This document shows, piece by piece, positions 1 to 9,830 of a stretch of 64,000 nucleotides of DNA. The DNA is taken from assembly GCF_003675325.1 (NCBI RefSeq), contig NZ_CP033073.1, positions 6,634,001 to 6,698,000 of the forward strand. Reading direction: 5' to 3'. Source of the DNA: Streptomyces dangxiongensis (GTDB lineage: Bacteria; Actinomycetota; Actinomycetes; Streptomycetales; Streptomycetaceae). Positions within the stretch are counted from its first letter, which is position 1. Each line of letters begins with the position of its first letter. Both the position numbers and the translations under genes were made by a program. Under the pieces are notes generated by a model. The model was not told the DNA's origin and searched no databases. It was given only the letters and a program-made list of their open reading frames with translations.

Positions 1-2618
1 TCGGGTACTACGGGACGTTCACGCCGCCCGTCATCCTGCGCAACGTCATGGAGAACCCGGCGTGGTACACGGCCTACACGCCGTACCAGCCGGAGATCTC
101 CCAGGGTCGCCTGGAGGCCCTGCTGAACTTCCAGACGGTGGTCGCCGACCTCACCGGCCTGCCCACCTCCGGTGCCTCCCTGCTGGACGAGGGCACCGCC
201 GCCGCCGAGGCGATGGCGCTCTCCCGGCGCATGGGCAGGAACAAGAAGGGCCTGTTCCTGGTCGACGCGGACGCACTGCCGCAGACCATCGCCGTGATCG
301 AGACGCGTGCCGAGCCGGCCGGCGTCGAGGTCGTCGTCGCCGACCTCAGCGACGGCATCCCGGCCGGGATCGCCGAGCGCGAGATCAACGGCGTGCTGAT
401 CCAGTACCCGGGCGCCTCCGGTGCCGTACGGGACATCAAGGCGGTCATCGACCAGGCGCACGAGCTGGGCGCTCTGGTGACGGTCGCGGCCGACCTGCTC
501 GCGCTGACCCTGCTGACCTCCCCCGGCGAACTGGGCGCGGACATCGCCGTCGGCACGACCCAGCGCTTCGGTGTGCCGATGGGCTTCGGCGGGCCGCACG
601 CCGGCTACATGGCCGTCCAGGAGAAGTTCGCGCGCAGCCTGCCCGGCCGTCTGGTCGGTGTGTCCGTCGACGCCGACGGCAACAAGGCCTACCGCCTGGC
701 GTTGCAGACCCGTGAGCAGCACATCCGCCGTGAGAAGGCCACCAGCAACATCTGCACCGCGCAGGTGCTGCTCGCCGTGATGGCCGGCATGTACGCCGTC
801 TACCACGGTCCCGAGGGCCTGCGGACCATCGCCCGCCGCACCCACCGTTACGCCACGCTGCTCGCCGCCGGCCTGGAGGCCGGCGGGGTCGACATCGTCC
901 ACGGCGCCTACTTCGACACCGTCACCGCGCGCGTGCCCGGCAGGGCGGCCGAGGTCGTCGCCGCCGCCCGGGACAAGGGCGTCAACCTGCACATGGTCGA
1001 CGCCGACCACGTCTCCATGGCCTGCGACGAGACCACCGGCCGGGCCCGGCTGGACGCCGTCTGGTCCGCGTTCGGCGTCGAGGCCGACGTCGAGGCGCTG
1101 GACCGGGCCGCCGAGGACACCCTGCCCGAGGCGCTGCTGCGCACCGACGCCTACCTCACCCACCCGGTCTTCCACCAGCACCGCTCCGAGACCGCGATGC
1201 TGCGCTACCTGCGCAGGCTGGCCGACCGCGACTACGCGCTCGACCGCGGCATGATCCCGCTGGGCTCCTGCACCATGAAGCTCAACGCGACCACGGAGAT
1301 GGAGCCGGTCACCTGGCCCGAGTTCGGGCAGCTCCACCCCTTCGTCCCCGCCGAGCAGGCCGAGGGCTACCTGACGCTCATCCGTGAGCTGGAGGAACGT
1401 CTCGCCGAGGTCACCGGCTACGACAAGGTCTCCCTCCAGCCGAACGCCGGCTCGCAGGGCGAGCTGGCCGGTCTGCTCGCCGTACGCGGCTACCACCGCG
1501 CCAACGGCGACGAGCAGCGGACCGTCTGCCTCATCCCGTCCTCCGCGCACGGCACCAACGCGGCCAGCGCCGTGATGGCCGGCATGAAGGTCGTCGTCGT
1601 CAAGACCGCCGGAGACGGTGAGATCGACATCGAGGACCTGCGGGTGAAGATCGCCAAGCACCGTGACGAGCTGGCGGTGCTGATGATCACCTACCCGTCC
1701 ACGCACGGTGTGTTCGAGGAGCACGTCGCCGACATCTGCGCCCGGGTCCACGAGGCGGGCGGTCAGGTGTACGTCGACGGCGCCAACCTCAACGCCCTCG
1801 TCGGTGTGGCCAAGCCGGGTCACTTCGGCGGTGACGTCTCCCACCTCAACCTGCACAAGACGTTCTGCATCCCGCACGGCGGCGGCGGTCCGGGCGTCGG
1901 CCCGGTCGCCGTCCGCGAGCACCTGGCACCGTACCTGCCCAACCACCCGCTCCAGCCGGCCGCGGGACCGGCGACCGGCGTCGGCCCGATCTCGGCCGCC
2001 CCGTGGGGCAGCGCGGGCATCCTGCCCATCTCCTGGGCCTACGTCCGTCTGATGGGCGGTGCGGGCCTGAAGCGCGCCACGCAGGTGGCCGTGCTGTCGG
2101 CGAACTACATCGCCAAGCGCCTGGAGCCGCACTACCCGGTCCTGTACACCGGCCCCGGCGGTCTGGTCGCGCACGAGTGCATCATCGACCTGCGCCCGCT
2201 GACCAAGGCGACCGGCGTGAGCGTCGACGACGTCGCCAAGCGCCTGATCGACTACGGCTTCCACGCCCCGACCATGTCCTTCCCGGTGGCCGGCACGCTG
2301 ATGATCGAGCCGACCGAGTCGGAGGACCTCACCGAGCTGGACCGTTTCTGCGAGGCGATGATCACCATCCGCGCGGAGATCGAGAAGGTCGGCTCCGGCG
2401 AGTGGCCCGCCGAGGACAACCCGCTGCGCAACGCCCCGCACACCGCCGCCGCGCTCGGCGGTGAGTGGAAGCACACGTACAGCCGCGACGAGGCGGTCTT
2501 CCCGGCCGGTGTCTCGGCCGCCGACAAGTACTGGCCGCCGGTGCGCCGCATCGACCAGGCCTTCGGCGACCGCAACCTGGTCTGCTCCTGCCCGCCGCTG
2601 GACGCGTACGAGGACTGA
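1..2618 (+). CDS. gcvP: Glycine dehydrogenase (P protein of glycine cleavage), 5' end off the window
   Basis: PLP-dependent decarboxylating P protein of the glycine cleavage system; it decarboxylates glycine and passes the aminomethyl group to the lipoyl H protein. The frame is open from base 3 without a start, so the gene begins upstream. About 870 residues are visible, against roughly 960 for the single-chain family, so about 90 N-terminal residues are missing. Both aspartate-aminotransferase-like halves are present. The PLP lysine sits in a [17 protein letters not shown] context (Lys codon 1857-1859), and the C-terminal half begins near [10 protein letters not shown] strong hairpin terminator follows the stop. 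The match over the whole length leaves little doubt about the call. Confidence 0.97.
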   Translation, partial: GYYGTFTPPVILRNVMENPAWYTAYTPYQPEISQGRLEALLNFQTVVADLTGLPTSGASLLDEGTAAAEAMALSRRMGRNKKGLFLVDADALPQTIAVIETRAEPAGVEVVVADLSDGIPAGIAEREINGVLIQYPGASGAVRDIKAVIDQAHELGALVTVAADLLALTLLTSPGELGADIAVGTTQRFGVPMGFGGPHAGYMAVQEKFARSLPGRLVGVSVDADGNKAYRLALQTREQHIRREKATSNICTAQVLLAVMAGMYAVYHGPEGLRTIARRTHRYATLLAAGLEAGGVDIVHGAYFDTVTARVPGRAAEVVAAARDKGVNLHMVDADHVSMACDETTGRARLDAVWSAFGVEADVEALDRAAEDTLPEALLRTDAYLTHPVFHQHRSETAMLRYLRRLADRDYALDRGMIPLGSCTMKLNATTEMEPVTWPEFGQLHPFVPAEQAEGYLTLIRELEERLAEVTGYDKVSLQPNAGSQGELAGLLAVRGYHRANGDEQRTVCLIPSSAHGTNAASAVMAGMKVVVVKTAGDGEIDIEDLRVKIAKHRDELAVLMITYPSTHGVFEEHVADICARVHEAGGQVYVDGANLNALVGVAKPGHFGGDVSHLNLHKTFCIPHGGGGPGVGPVAVREHLAPYLPNHPLQPAAGPATGVGPISAAPWGSAGILPISWAYVRLMGGAGLKRATQVAVLSANYIAKRLEPHYPVLYTGPGGLVAHECIIDLRPLTKATGVSVDDVAKRLIDYGFHAPTMSFPVAGTLMIEPTESEDLTELDRFCEAMITIRAEIEKVGSGEWPAEDNPLRNAPHTAAALGGEWKHTYSRDEAVFPAGVSAADKYWPPVRRIDQAFGDRNLVCSCPPLDAYED

Positions 2619-2634
2619 GCGAGCCTCTGGTGAG

Positions 2635-2661
2635 GGTCCCGCCCGGAATCCGGGCGGGACC
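2635..2661. terminator. Strong hairpin between gcvP and the molbindin gene
   Basis: A perfect 12-bp stem (GGTCCCGCCCGG, then its complement) with a 3-base AAT loop, starting 17 bases after the gcvP stop. The next gene converges from the other strand and ends at 2674, so the hairpin can serve both. There is no U tract, as is usual for high-GC actinobacterial terminators. Confidence 0.8.
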
Positions 2662-2673
2662 TTCGGGTCTCCG

Positions 2674-3093
2674 CTACGCCGTCGCCAGCGAGACCTCGGT
2701 CGCCTTGATCAGGGCAACGACGTCGGAGCCCACGAAGAGGCCGAGGTCCTCGGCCGCGTCCCTGGTGATGACGGCGGTGAGTTCACCACCGTCCACGGTG
2801 ACCTTCACGGAGGCCATGACGTCGCCGACCACGAGGTGGGTGACCGCGCCGGGAAGCTGGTTGCGGATCGACAGGCCCGCGACCCGGTTGGTGGCCAGGG
2901 ACACCTCCGTCGACTTCACCAAGGCGTGCACGGGGGAGCCCGGGGCGAGACCGAGCTGCTCGACGGCCTCCAGGGTGATGGCCGCCGTCAGGTTCTGGCC
3001 CCCGTTCAGGCGGACGCCGACGGTCGCCATCACCTCGCCGGGGTGCACCTCGGTGACGGTGCCGGGCAACTGGTTGCGGATGCTGAGACTCAT
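2674..3093 (-). CDS. Tandem-Mop molbindin (TOBE domains)
   Basis: A 139-aa cytoplasmic protein made of two Mop/TOBE repeats. Each repeat starts with LSIRNQLPG (residues 3-11 and about 74-82) and ends with a K[SA]TEVSLAT strand. Molbindins of this shape bind molybdate or tungstate as small oligomers and buffer the oxyanion. It lies downstream of modABC on the same strand, 28 bp after modC, which supports a role in molybdate homeostasis. There is no signal peptide or HTH. Confidence 0.88.
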   Translation of the reverse strand: MSLSIRNQLPGTVTEVHPGEVMATVGVRLNGGQNLTAAITLEAVEQLGLAPGSPVHALVKSTEVSLATNRVAGLSIRNQLPGAVTHLVVGDVMASVKVTVDGGELTAVITRDAAEDLGLFVGSDVVALIKATEVSLATA

Positions 3094-3120
3094 GGGCCCT
3101 CACCGTAGTGGGCCAGGGCG

Positions 3121-4458
3121 TCAGGCCGGGTACGCGTGCGTCTGCGTCGCCTTGACCATCGCCCAGACCGGCGCACCGGGGTGCAGGTCCAGCTCGGCCG
3201 CGGCGACCGTCGTCAGGTCCGCCGTCAGCGCGAGTCCGCCGGTGAGGTCGGCGCGGATCCGGTCGCCGTGCGTCTCCAGGCCCGCTACCTCACAGCGCCA
3301 CACGTTCCGGGCGCTGGCGCCGGAGGGCCGGTCCCGGAACAGGGTCACGGCCGACGGCGGGAACGCCACGAAGACCGGTCCCGACAGCTCCTCCGTCGTC
3401 GTGATCGCGGGCCCGGCGTCGAGCCGTACCGTGTGGCCCGCGGCCTGCCCGCGGTAGAGGTTGAGGCCGACGAGCTGGGCGATGTAGTCCGTGCGGGGGT
3501 GGCGGGCGATGTCGGCGGGCGTGCCCTCCTGCACGACCCGCCCGTCCTCCACGACCACCAGGCGGTCCGCGAGGACCATGGCGTCCAGCGGGTCATGGGT
3601 GACCAGTACGCAGACCGCCTCGAACTCGGCCAGGTGGCGGCGGAGCTGGGCGCGGACCTCCAGGCGGGTACGGGCGTCCAGGGCCGCCAGCGGTTCGTCC
3701 AGGAGCAGCAGCCGGGGACCGGTGGCGAGGGCGCGGGCGAGCGCGACGCGCTGGGCCTGGCCGCCGGAGAGGCGGCGCGGTCTGACGCCCGCGTGAGCGG
3801 CCAGCCCCATGCGCTCCAGCCAGACCGCCGCCTGCGCGCGGGCCTCGGCCTTGCCCGCGCCCCGGCAGCGGGGGCCGAAGGCGACGTTGTCCAGGGCGGA
3901 CAGGTGCGGGAAGAGCAGGTAGTCCTGGAAGACCACGCCGACCGGGCGGGACTCCGGAGGAGTGCGCTCCAGCGAGGTGCCGTCCAGGCGCAGGTGGCCG
4001 TCGGCGAGCGGGGTGAGACCGGCGAGGGCGCGCAGGGCGGTGGTCTTGCCGGCGCCGTTGGGACCGAGCAGGGCGACGACGTCCCCTGGGGTGGCCGTCA
4101 GAGTCACGTCCAGGCGGAACGGGGGGCGGTCTACGACGAGGTGAGCGTCCAGGCCCTCGTGAGGGGGCCGTTTCGGGTGTGGGTGCGGGTGGGGGGCGGT
4201 CGGCCGGCCTTCGGCCGGTTTCGGGTTGCCACCCGCACCGCACGAGCGGGTCTCGTCGTCGGGTGCCGGTGGCCCCTGCGGGGCGCGAGCGCCGTCGGCG
4301 GCTGCCGGTGCCTGCGGGAGTGGGCGTGGGGCGGGGTCGCCGGTGGCTGTCGGGGTATCTGGGCTCGGCGGGTATTCGGGGGCGCCGGTGGCCGCCGGTG
4401 TGCCTGGGCCCAGGGTGTCGGCGGGGGTGTCGGTGGGTTCGGGGTCGGTGTTCTTCAT
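3121..4458 (-). CDS. modC: Molybdate ABC transporter ATPase with a long Pro-rich N-terminal extension
   Basis: ATPase of the molybdate importer. From the ATG at 4458 the protein is 445 aa. Walker A GPNGAGKT is near 132-139, the signature LSGGQ near 230-234, then Walker B LLLLDE and the switch His (THD). A C-terminal TOBE region ends ATQTHAYPA. The ATG overlaps the modB stop as ATGA, which supports this start. It leaves about 105 residues rich in Pro, Ala, Thr and Gly before the first ABC strand, which is not usual for ModC; a later start cannot be excluded. It is translationally coupled to modB. Confidence 0.9.
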   Translation of the reverse strand: MKNTDPEPTDTPADTLGPGTPAATGAPEYPPSPDTPTATGDPAPRPLPQAPAAADGARAPQGPPAPDDETRSCGAGGNPKPAEGRPTAPHPHPHPKRPPHEGLDAHLVVDRPPFRLDVTLTATPGDVVALLGPNGAGKTTALRALAGLTPLADGHLRLDGTSLERTPPESRPVGVVFQDYLLFPHLSALDNVAFGPRCRGAGKAEARAQAAVWLERMGLAAHAGVRPRRLSGGQAQRVALARALATGPRLLLLDEPLAALDARTRLEVRAQLRRHLAEFEAVCVLVTHDPLDAMVLADRLVVVEDGRVVQEGTPADIARHPRTDYIAQLVGLNLYRGQAAGHTVRLDAGPAITTTEELSGPVFVAFPPSAVTLFRDRPSGASARNVWRCEVAGLETHGDRIRADLTGGLALTADLTTVAAAELDLHPGAPVWAMVKATQTHAYPA

Positions 4459-5315
4459 GAGGTGGTTGTCCAGCGGTCTCTGAGGCCGGCCAGCACCGCG
4501 ATGGACACCGTGAGCAGGACGAGGCTGAGGGAGACGGCGGCTTCGGGGTCGTTCTGGAGGGCCAGGTAGACCGCGAGCGGCATGGTCTGGGTGCGGCCGG
4601 GGAAGTTGCCCGCGAACGTGATCGTCGCGCCGAACTCGCCGAGCGCGCGCGCCCAGGCCAGCACCGCGCCCGCCGCGACACCGGGGGCGATCAGCGGCAG
4701 TGTGACCCGACGGAACGCGGTGAAGCGGGAGGCACCCAGCGTGGTGGCCGCCTCCTCGTAGCGCGGGTCGGCGGCGCGTAGCGTGCCCTCCACGCTGATG
4801 ACCAGGAACGGCAGGGCCACGAACGCCTCCGCGACCACGACGCCCGCGGTGGTGAACGGCAGGGTGATCCCGAACCAGGAGTCCAGCCACTTGCCGATGA
4901 CGCCGTTGCGGCCCAGGGCGAGGAGCAGGGCCACGCCGCCGACGACCGGCGGCAGGACCAGCGGCAGTGTCACCAGGGCGCGCACGAGGCCACGGCCGGG
5001 AAAGTCCGTACGGGCCAGCAGCCAGGCCAGCGGTACGCCGAGGACGAGGCACACGGCGGTCGCCGCGGTGGCCGTGACCAGGGACAGCTCAAGCGCCTGC
5101 CACACCTCCATGCTGGTCAGCTCTTCCGGCAGGCTGCGCCAGGGCGCCCGGACGAGCAGGGCGAGCAGCGGCAGCAGCAGGAACGCCAGGGCCAGCAGCC
5201 CCGGCAGCAGCAGTGGCAACGGCACTCCGCGCCGGCCCCCCGTGCCGGCGCGGAGGTGCCCCGGCCGGCGCGTGCGGGGGCCGGCCGCGGCGCCGGGTTC
5301 GTCGAGCGGGGTCAC
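4455..5315 (-). CDS. modB: Molybdate ABC transporter permease
   Basis: Integral membrane permease of about 286 aa with several hydrophobic helices and the EAA-type loop (LGASRFTAFRRVTLPLIAPGV), followed by GEFGATITFAGNFPGRTQTMPLAVY, typical of ModB. The GTG start at 5315 overlaps the modA stop as GTGA and the stop overlaps modC as ATGA, so modA-modB-modC is one coupled operon. The first 25 residues are charged and Pro-rich before the first helix. Confidence 0.93.
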   Translation of the reverse strand: MTPLDEPGAAAGPRTRRPGHLRAGTGGRRGVPLPLLLPGLLALAFLLLPLLALLVRAPWRSLPEELTSMEVWQALELSLVTATAATAVCLVLGVPLAWLLARTDFPGRGLVRALVTLPLVLPPVVGGVALLLALGRNGVIGKWLDSWFGITLPFTTAGVVVAEAFVALPFLVISVEGTLRAADPRYEEAATTLGASRFTAFRRVTLPLIAPGVAAGAVLAWARALGEFGATITFAGNFPGRTQTMPLAVYLALQNDPEAAVSLSLVLLTVSIAVLAGLRDRWTTTS

Positions 5316-6124
5316 GGCTTGAGGAACCCGGCCCCGCTCAGCACCCGCTGGCCCTCGGCGGACCGCACGAGGGCGATGAACGCTTTGGCGGCTTCGGCGT
5401 TCGGCGCGTCCTTCAGCAGGGCGATCGGGTAGTCGTTGACGGCGTCGGCGGACTCGGGGAACTCCACGCCCGCCACCTTGCCGTGCGCGGCCTTCACGTC
5501 GGTCTTGTAGACGACGGCCGCGTCGGCCTCCTTCAGCTCCACCTTGGTCAGGGCGCCCTTGACGTCCTGTTCGTAGGAGACGGGGGTCAGCTTCACCTTG
5601 CCCGCGGTCAGGGCCTTCTGGGCGGCGGCGCCGCACGGCACCGTCCTGTCGCACAGGACGACCTTCAGACCGGACCGGGTGAGGTCCTTCAGGGAGGACA
5701 GCTTGTGCGGGTTGCCCGGCACGGTGGCGATCTCCAGCCGGTTGCGGACGAAGGTGGCCGGGGTGCCGGCGGTCTCCTTCCTGTCCGTCACGATCGCCAT
5801 GGTCTTGGGGCTGGCGGCGGCGAAGACGTCCGCGGGCGCTCCGCCGGTGATGTTCGCGGCCAGGCTGTCGCTGCCGCCGAAGCTGAAGCTGACCTCGGTG
5901 CCCGGGTGCTGCTTCTCGAACTCCCCGCCCAGCGCGGTGAAGCTCTCCTTCAGGGAAGCGGCGGCGAGCACGGTGACCGTGCCGGACAGCTTCGGGGCGG
6001 GCTTGTCCGCCCGGTCGGTCGAGGAGTCCGAGGAGGAGCATGCGCTGAGCGCCATCAGGGCGACTGCCGCCACGCCGGCCGGCTTCAGTGTCCGCCGGGT
6101 CCGGCGCACGGAACGGGTCATCAC
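5312..6124 (-). CDS. modA: Molybdate-binding lipoprotein of the ABC importer
   Basis: Extracytoplasmic solute-binding lipoprotein of about 269 aa. An Arg-rich N terminus and hydrophobic stretch end in the lipobox LSAC (Cys about 28), followed by a Ser/Asp linker. Family marks are VTVLAAASLKESF, the NITGGAPADVFAAAS segment and YPIALL near the C terminus. GAGGAG precedes the start; GTG 6124 and ATG 6121 are both possible. It is the first gene of modABC. Confidence 0.94.
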   Translation of the reverse strand: MMTRSVRRTRRTLKPAGVAAVALMALSACSSSDSSTDRADKPAPKLSGTVTVLAAASLKESFTALGGEFEKQHPGTEVSFSFGGSDSLAANITGGAPADVFAAASPKTMAIVTDRKETAGTPATFVRNRLEIATVPGNPHKLSSLKDLTRSGLKVVLCDRTVPCGAAAQKALTAGKVKLTPVSYEQDVKGALTKVELKEADAAVVYKTDVKAAHGKVAGVEFPESADAVNDYPIALLKDAPNAEAAKAFIALVRSAEGQRVLSGAGFLKP

Positions 6125-6334
6125 GGAGCTACTCCTCGGTTCGGTGGATCAAGCTGTCGCGCCCCTGGAGGGCCGGGCATCGGCCGTGCGGCGATGATAC
6201 TGCCGCATCTGCCAGCCGGAAGTCTCCTGTCGCATCGCATGAGCCGCCAACTCGCCGTTTGTAGCTTGCATGTGCGTTCGTACGGCGCTTCCGGGCGGGC
6301 AGGGCATTGTCCTGGCCCGGGGGACGACGAATAG

Positions 6335-6358
6335 GCGGCTCGGCGGGCGCCGAGCCGC
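6335..6358 (-). terminator. Hairpin downstream of the HTH-Mop gene
   Basis: A perfect 10-bp stem GCGGCTCGGC/GCCGAGCCGC with a 4-base loop, lying about 75 bases beyond the stop of the minus-strand HTH-Mop gene and upstream of modA. It would separate the two transcription units. Confidence 0.65.
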
Positions 6359-6434
6359 ACGGATGGCGGCAGGGGGACGGAGAGGTGATCGGCCCGGCCG
6401 GTGGGCGGCGCCGTGAGGTCGTGAGAGGTGCCGG

Positions 6435-6830
6435 TCAGACCCGGTCGATGTGCACGTTGGTGGACTTCACGCGGGCGGTGGCCTCCATGCCGACCTCGAG
6501 GCCGAGTTCCTCAACGGCTTCCCGGGTGAGCAGCGAGACGAGCCGGTGCGGGCCCGCCTGGATCTCCACCTGGGCGGCGACGTCACCGAGCTTGATCGCG
6601 GTGACGATGCCGGGGAACGCGTTGCGCACGGAGGTGTGGGAGACGTCCTCCTCGCCGCCGCCCGCCCGGGCCAGTTCGACCGAGAAAGCGGCCAGGTCCC
6701 GGCCGTCGATGAGGCGCCGGCCGGACTCGTCGCGGTGGGTGGTCATCCGGCCGGCGTCGGCCCAGCGGCGGGCGGTGTCGGGACTGACGCCGAGCAGCCG
6801 TGCGGCCTGGCCGATCGTGTAGGACTGCAT
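6435..6830 (-). CDS. HTH protein with C-terminal Mop domain (ModE-like molybdate regulator)
   Basis: A 131-aa protein. Residues 1-60 form a MerR/BldC-like winged helix (YTIGQAARLLGVSPDTARRWADAGRM); residues 65-131 form one Mop/TOBE domain starting SVRNAFPGIV, which would sense molybdate. This domain order suggests a regulator of molybdate genes, analogous to ModE but smaller and with a different DNA-binding domain. The ATG at 6828-6830 starts the conserved part; the frame is open further upstream but without coding character. It is the third Mop-type domain protein in 4 kb. Confidence 0.85.
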   Translation of the reverse strand: MQSYTIGQAARLLGVSPDTARRWADAGRMTTHRDESGRRLIDGRDLAAFSVELARAGGGEEDVSHTSVRNAFPGIVTAIKLGDVAAQVEIQAGPHRLVSLLTREAVEELGLEVGMEATARVKSTNVHIDRV

Positions 6831-6900
6831 GCCGGTCACGATAGGGCCATGCCGTGGACACCGCGGACCTGGGGTTCGGCGCCGGACAGAGGCCGTGCCC

Positions 6901-8859
6901 TCACCCGGTGTGCACCCGCGGCCGGCGTGCCCGGTCCGGTTCCGCCTCGCGCAGTACCTCACGGGTCACCGGGGCGACCTCGCCCTGCCCGAAGAGGAAG
7001 AAGCGCAGGAAGTTGGTGAACGGACCGCCCTCGGTCCACTCGAAGTAGATGTGCGGGGTGCAGCCGGTGGTGTCCCGGACGTGGAGGAGGAGCGCGGCCA
7101 GCGCGTTGGAGATGGAGGAGTGCTCCAGCGTCAGCACGCGGTAGCGGCCGTGCAGGACCTCGCCGCGTACGGTCAGGCCCGTCTCGAATTCGGAGGGGTC
7201 GGTCACGGTGACCTCCGCGAAGATGAAGTCCTCCTGCTCGGGCATGTCGTTGTCGGCCCGGATCTGTTCGATCTTCTCGCGGTACTCGGCCTGGTCGCGG
7301 CGGTCCGGCTCGTTGGCGATGAACCGCATCTTCCGGTGGGCCACGTCGCGGACGAACCGTTCCGCCAGCGGGTCCAGCGTCACGCTGGTCACCCGCAGTT
7401 CGAAGGCGCGGGCCAGCCGGGACAGCAGGGAGACCAGGATGATGCCCGCGATGAAGCAGGCGCCGATCTTCACACCGTCCGGACGCTCGATGACGTTCAC
7501 CACGGTCGTGTAGAGGAACACCGCCGCTATCACCGCGAACCCGATGGTCCAGCCCCGCTGCCCCGCCTTGCGCGCGGCGATGGTCACCGCGATGGCGGCC
7601 GAGCTGATCAGCACCAGTACACCGGTGGCGTAGGCACCGCCCTGCTTGTTGACGTCGGCGTCGAAGATCCAGGTCACCAGGAAGGCGACCAGCGTGAAGA
7701 CGATGACCATCGGGCGCACGGCACGCGCCCAGTGCGGGGCCATGCCGTAGCGGGGCAGGTAGCGCGGCATCAGGTTCAGCAGGCCGGCCATGGCGGAGGC
7801 GCCGGCGAACCACAGGATGGCGATGGTCGAGACGTCGTACACCGTGCCGAAGACGCCGCCGATGTACTCGTGCGCGAGGTAGGAGAGCGCGCGGCCGTTG
7901 GCGCTGCCGCCGGCCTTGAACTCCCGCTCCGGGATCAGCAGCGTGGTGATGAAGCTGGTGGCGATCAGGAAGCCGCTCATGATGAGCGCGGCCGTGGTCA
8001 GCAGCTTCCTGGTGTCCCGGATCCGGCCGGCCGGCCGCTGCTCGGTGTCGCCAGGGTCACCCTTGACGTGGGGCATGACGGCGACACCGGTCTCGAAGCC
8101 GGACAGGCCCAGGGCGAGCTTGGGGAAGACGAGCAGTGCCACGCCGACCATCGCGAAGACGTTGCCGTGTTCCGTGGTCAGGGCACCGGCCCAGTCGGTG
8201 ACCAGGTGGCCGGCGGTGATGACGTGCCACAGGCCGACGATCACGACGACGACGTTCAGCCCGAGGTAGACGCCGACCAGGGCGACGGCGACCCCGATCG
8301 CCTCCAGGAAGCCCTTGAGGAAGACCGCGCCGAGCAACGCCACCAGGAACAGGGTGATCAGCATCTGCTTGCCCTGCAGGGCGTTGGTCAGGTGCGGGTT
8401 CTCCACCAGGTGGGTGGAGGCGTCGGCGGCGGAGAGCGTCATGGTGATCAGGAAGTCGGTCGCCGCGAAGCCCAGCAGCGTGAGCACGAACAGCTTGCCC
8501 TGCCAGAAGGAGAGCAGGCGTTCCAGCATCGCGATGGAGCCCTCGCCGTGCGGGCTCTCCGCGGCCACCCGGCGATAGACCGGCAGGGCGCCGGCCAGGG
8601 TCACTACGACGAGCACGACGGTCGCCACCGGGGAGAGCAGGCCGGCCGCGAGCGCGGCGATGCCCGGCTGGTAGCCGAGGGTGGAGAAGTAGTCGACACC
8701 GGTCAGGCACATCACCCGCCACCAGCGCTGTCCCTTGTGCGCGGGCTCGGGTTCGGCGTGCGGCCCCGTATGGCCACCGCTCTTCCCCATGTCGGACAGC
8801 CCTTCCAGCATCCAGGCGCGCAGGCGGCTGGTACTGGGAGGGTGCTCGGTCGTGGCCAT
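6901..8859 (-). CDS. APC-superfamily permease with cytoplasmic C-terminal domain
   Basis: A 652-aa membrane protein with about 12 predicted helices over residues 50-480, starting after the motif [13 protein letters not shown], and a roughly 150-residue hydrophilic C-terminal domain. The layout resembles large APC-family amino-acid or potassium permeases, but substrate cannot be assigned from sequence. AGGAG lies 7 bases before the ATG. It is probably transcribed alone. The region upstream on its own strand holds a TTGACG-like -35 near 8969-8974. Confidence 0.8.
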   Translation of the reverse strand: MATTEHPPSTSRLRAWMLEGLSDMGKSGGHTGPHAEPEPAHKGQRWWRVMCLTGVDYFSTLGYQPGIAALAAGLLSPVATVVLVVVTLAGALPVYRRVAAESPHGEGSIAMLERLLSFWQGKLFVLTLLGFAATDFLITMTLSAADASTHLVENPHLTNALQGKQMLITLFLVALLGAVFLKGFLEAIGVAVALVGVYLGLNVVVVIVGLWHVITAGHLVTDWAGALTTEHGNVFAMVGVALLVFPKLALGLSGFETGVAVMPHVKGDPGDTEQRPAGRIRDTRKLLTTAALIMSGFLIATSFITTLLIPEREFKAGGSANGRALSYLAHEYIGGVFGTVYDVSTIAILWFAGASAMAGLLNLMPRYLPRYGMAPHWARAVRPMVIVFTLVAFLVTWIFDADVNKQGGAYATGVLVLISSAAIAVTIAARKAGQRGWTIGFAVIAAVFLYTTVVNVIERPDGVKIGACFIAGIILVSLLSRLARAFELRVTSVTLDPLAERFVRDVAHRKMRFIANEPDRRDQAEYREKIEQIRADNDMPEQEDFIFAEVTVTDPSEFETGLTVRGEVLHGRYRVLTLEHSSISNALAALLLHVRDTTGCTPHIYFEWTEGGPFTNFLRFFLFGQGEVAPVTREVLREAEPDRARRPRVHTG

Positions 8860-9277
8860 CGGCGTGCTCCTGACGTGCGGCTCAGCTCTTTCCGGCCATC
8901 ACGCGGGACGGCGGCAACAGCGTAAGCAGAGCGTGATGTCGAGGCCTGTGCTCCAGGGCTCGGACGGCGTCAAGCTTGCGTTAAGAATGGCCCGCGCGTG
9001 CGGAGGCCGCACGAAATGGGGAGGCGGGAGGCCGATGGCGGCCGACGGGGGCAGGGCCGGGCGGAGGAGTGGGGGCAGGGTCCGCCGGACGGCCGACGAC
9101 CACCGAGCGTCACTCCGTGGCCGGACGCCCGTACGCGTCACCCGCCCGGACGCCGGTCCCCGTCACCTCCGGCCGGACGCCCGTCAGGCGTTCCTACGCC
9201 CTGAGCCTTGACGGACATGCGTCAGGGCCGGTGCGCACCAGGTGGGTGCGGCCGGCCCCTCGGTTGCCGTGTCGTTC
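8860..9277. other. 418-bp intergenic region upstream of the permease
   Basis: No convincing gene on either strand. On the minus strand it carries a TTGACG-like -35 inside an AT-richer patch (about 8965-8990, containing TTAACGCAAGCTTGACGC) that could drive the permease. I looked for a c-di-AMP (ydaO) riboswitch and did not see its conserved core. Confidence 0.4.
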
Positions 9278-9514
9278 TCAGGCGGCGGTCATCACCTGCT
9301 CCGCGCCGAGCGGGCGGTGCGGGGCGATGACGCTGCCGTCGGGCAGCAGCTCGCCGGTGTCCTCGAAGAGCAGGACGCCGTTGCACAGCAGGCTCCACCC
9401 CTGCTCCGGGTGGTGCGCCATGAGGCGGGCGGACTCCCGGTCGGCGGATTCGGCTGTCGGGCACGGCGGCTGGTGCTGGCACATGGGCGGGATCTCTCGC
9501 TCTGTCGTGGTCAT
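9278..9514 (-). CDS. DUF5999 family protein
   Basis: A 78-aa protein with the CQHQPPCP and HPEQGWSLLCNGVLLFEDTGELLPDG motifs of the Streptomyces DUF5999 family; function unknown. The ATG at 9514 has a GGGGAC ribosome site; a second ATG at 9484 gives the MCQHQ start seen in many relatives. It is a single gene, with a possible palindromic operator pair about 175-205 bp upstream. Confidence 0.8.
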   Translation of the reverse strand: MTTTEREIPPMCQHQPPCPTAESADRESARLMAHHPEQGWSLLCNGVLLFEDTGELLPDGSVIAPHRPLGAEQVMTAA

Positions 9515-9688
9515 GTCCGTCCCCCGTGGTGATGAGTCGGTCGGATTCCAGTGTTGTCCTCTGGGCGTCGTTCCGCAGGGATTTCACGGCACCGCTTCTC
9601 ACAGGTTCATGACGCGTCACCCGCCCCGGTCGGTTCAGTCCAACTGCACTGTCCCTTTGGGTGGTTCGCACTGACCGGATAGGGCTAG

Positions 9689-9720
9689 TCCATATGGAAC
9701 CGATCCGCTGGCATATGCCA
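9689..9720. promoter_or_regulatory. Two CATATG-centred palindromes two helical turns apart
   Basis: TCCATATGGA (9689-9698) and TGGCATATGCCA (9709-9720) are perfect palindromes whose centres are 21 bp apart, which places them on the same DNA face. They lie in the 316-bp gap between the DUF5999 start and the stop of the next minus-strand gene. That gap (9515-9830) otherwise shows no gene. The pair could be a dimer-of-dimers operator; no regulator is assigned. Confidence 0.4.
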
Positions 9721-9830
9721 ATCTCGAACGCCCGTGCCGGCGGGCCCGCCTCCCGGACGTGCGGGCGGTGTCCGTGGAAAAAGAGTCGTACCCCGCTTCC
9801 CTCCCGGGCAGCGGGGTACGCGAGCGTCGG

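Noticed and set aside
3136..4569. Long plus-strand ORF opposite modC
   Set aside because: A GC-driven shadow of the modBC coding strand with no recognisable domain.
8860..9277. c-di-AMP (ydaO) riboswitch before the permease
   Set aside because: The conserved core could not be found and the permease substrate is not established.
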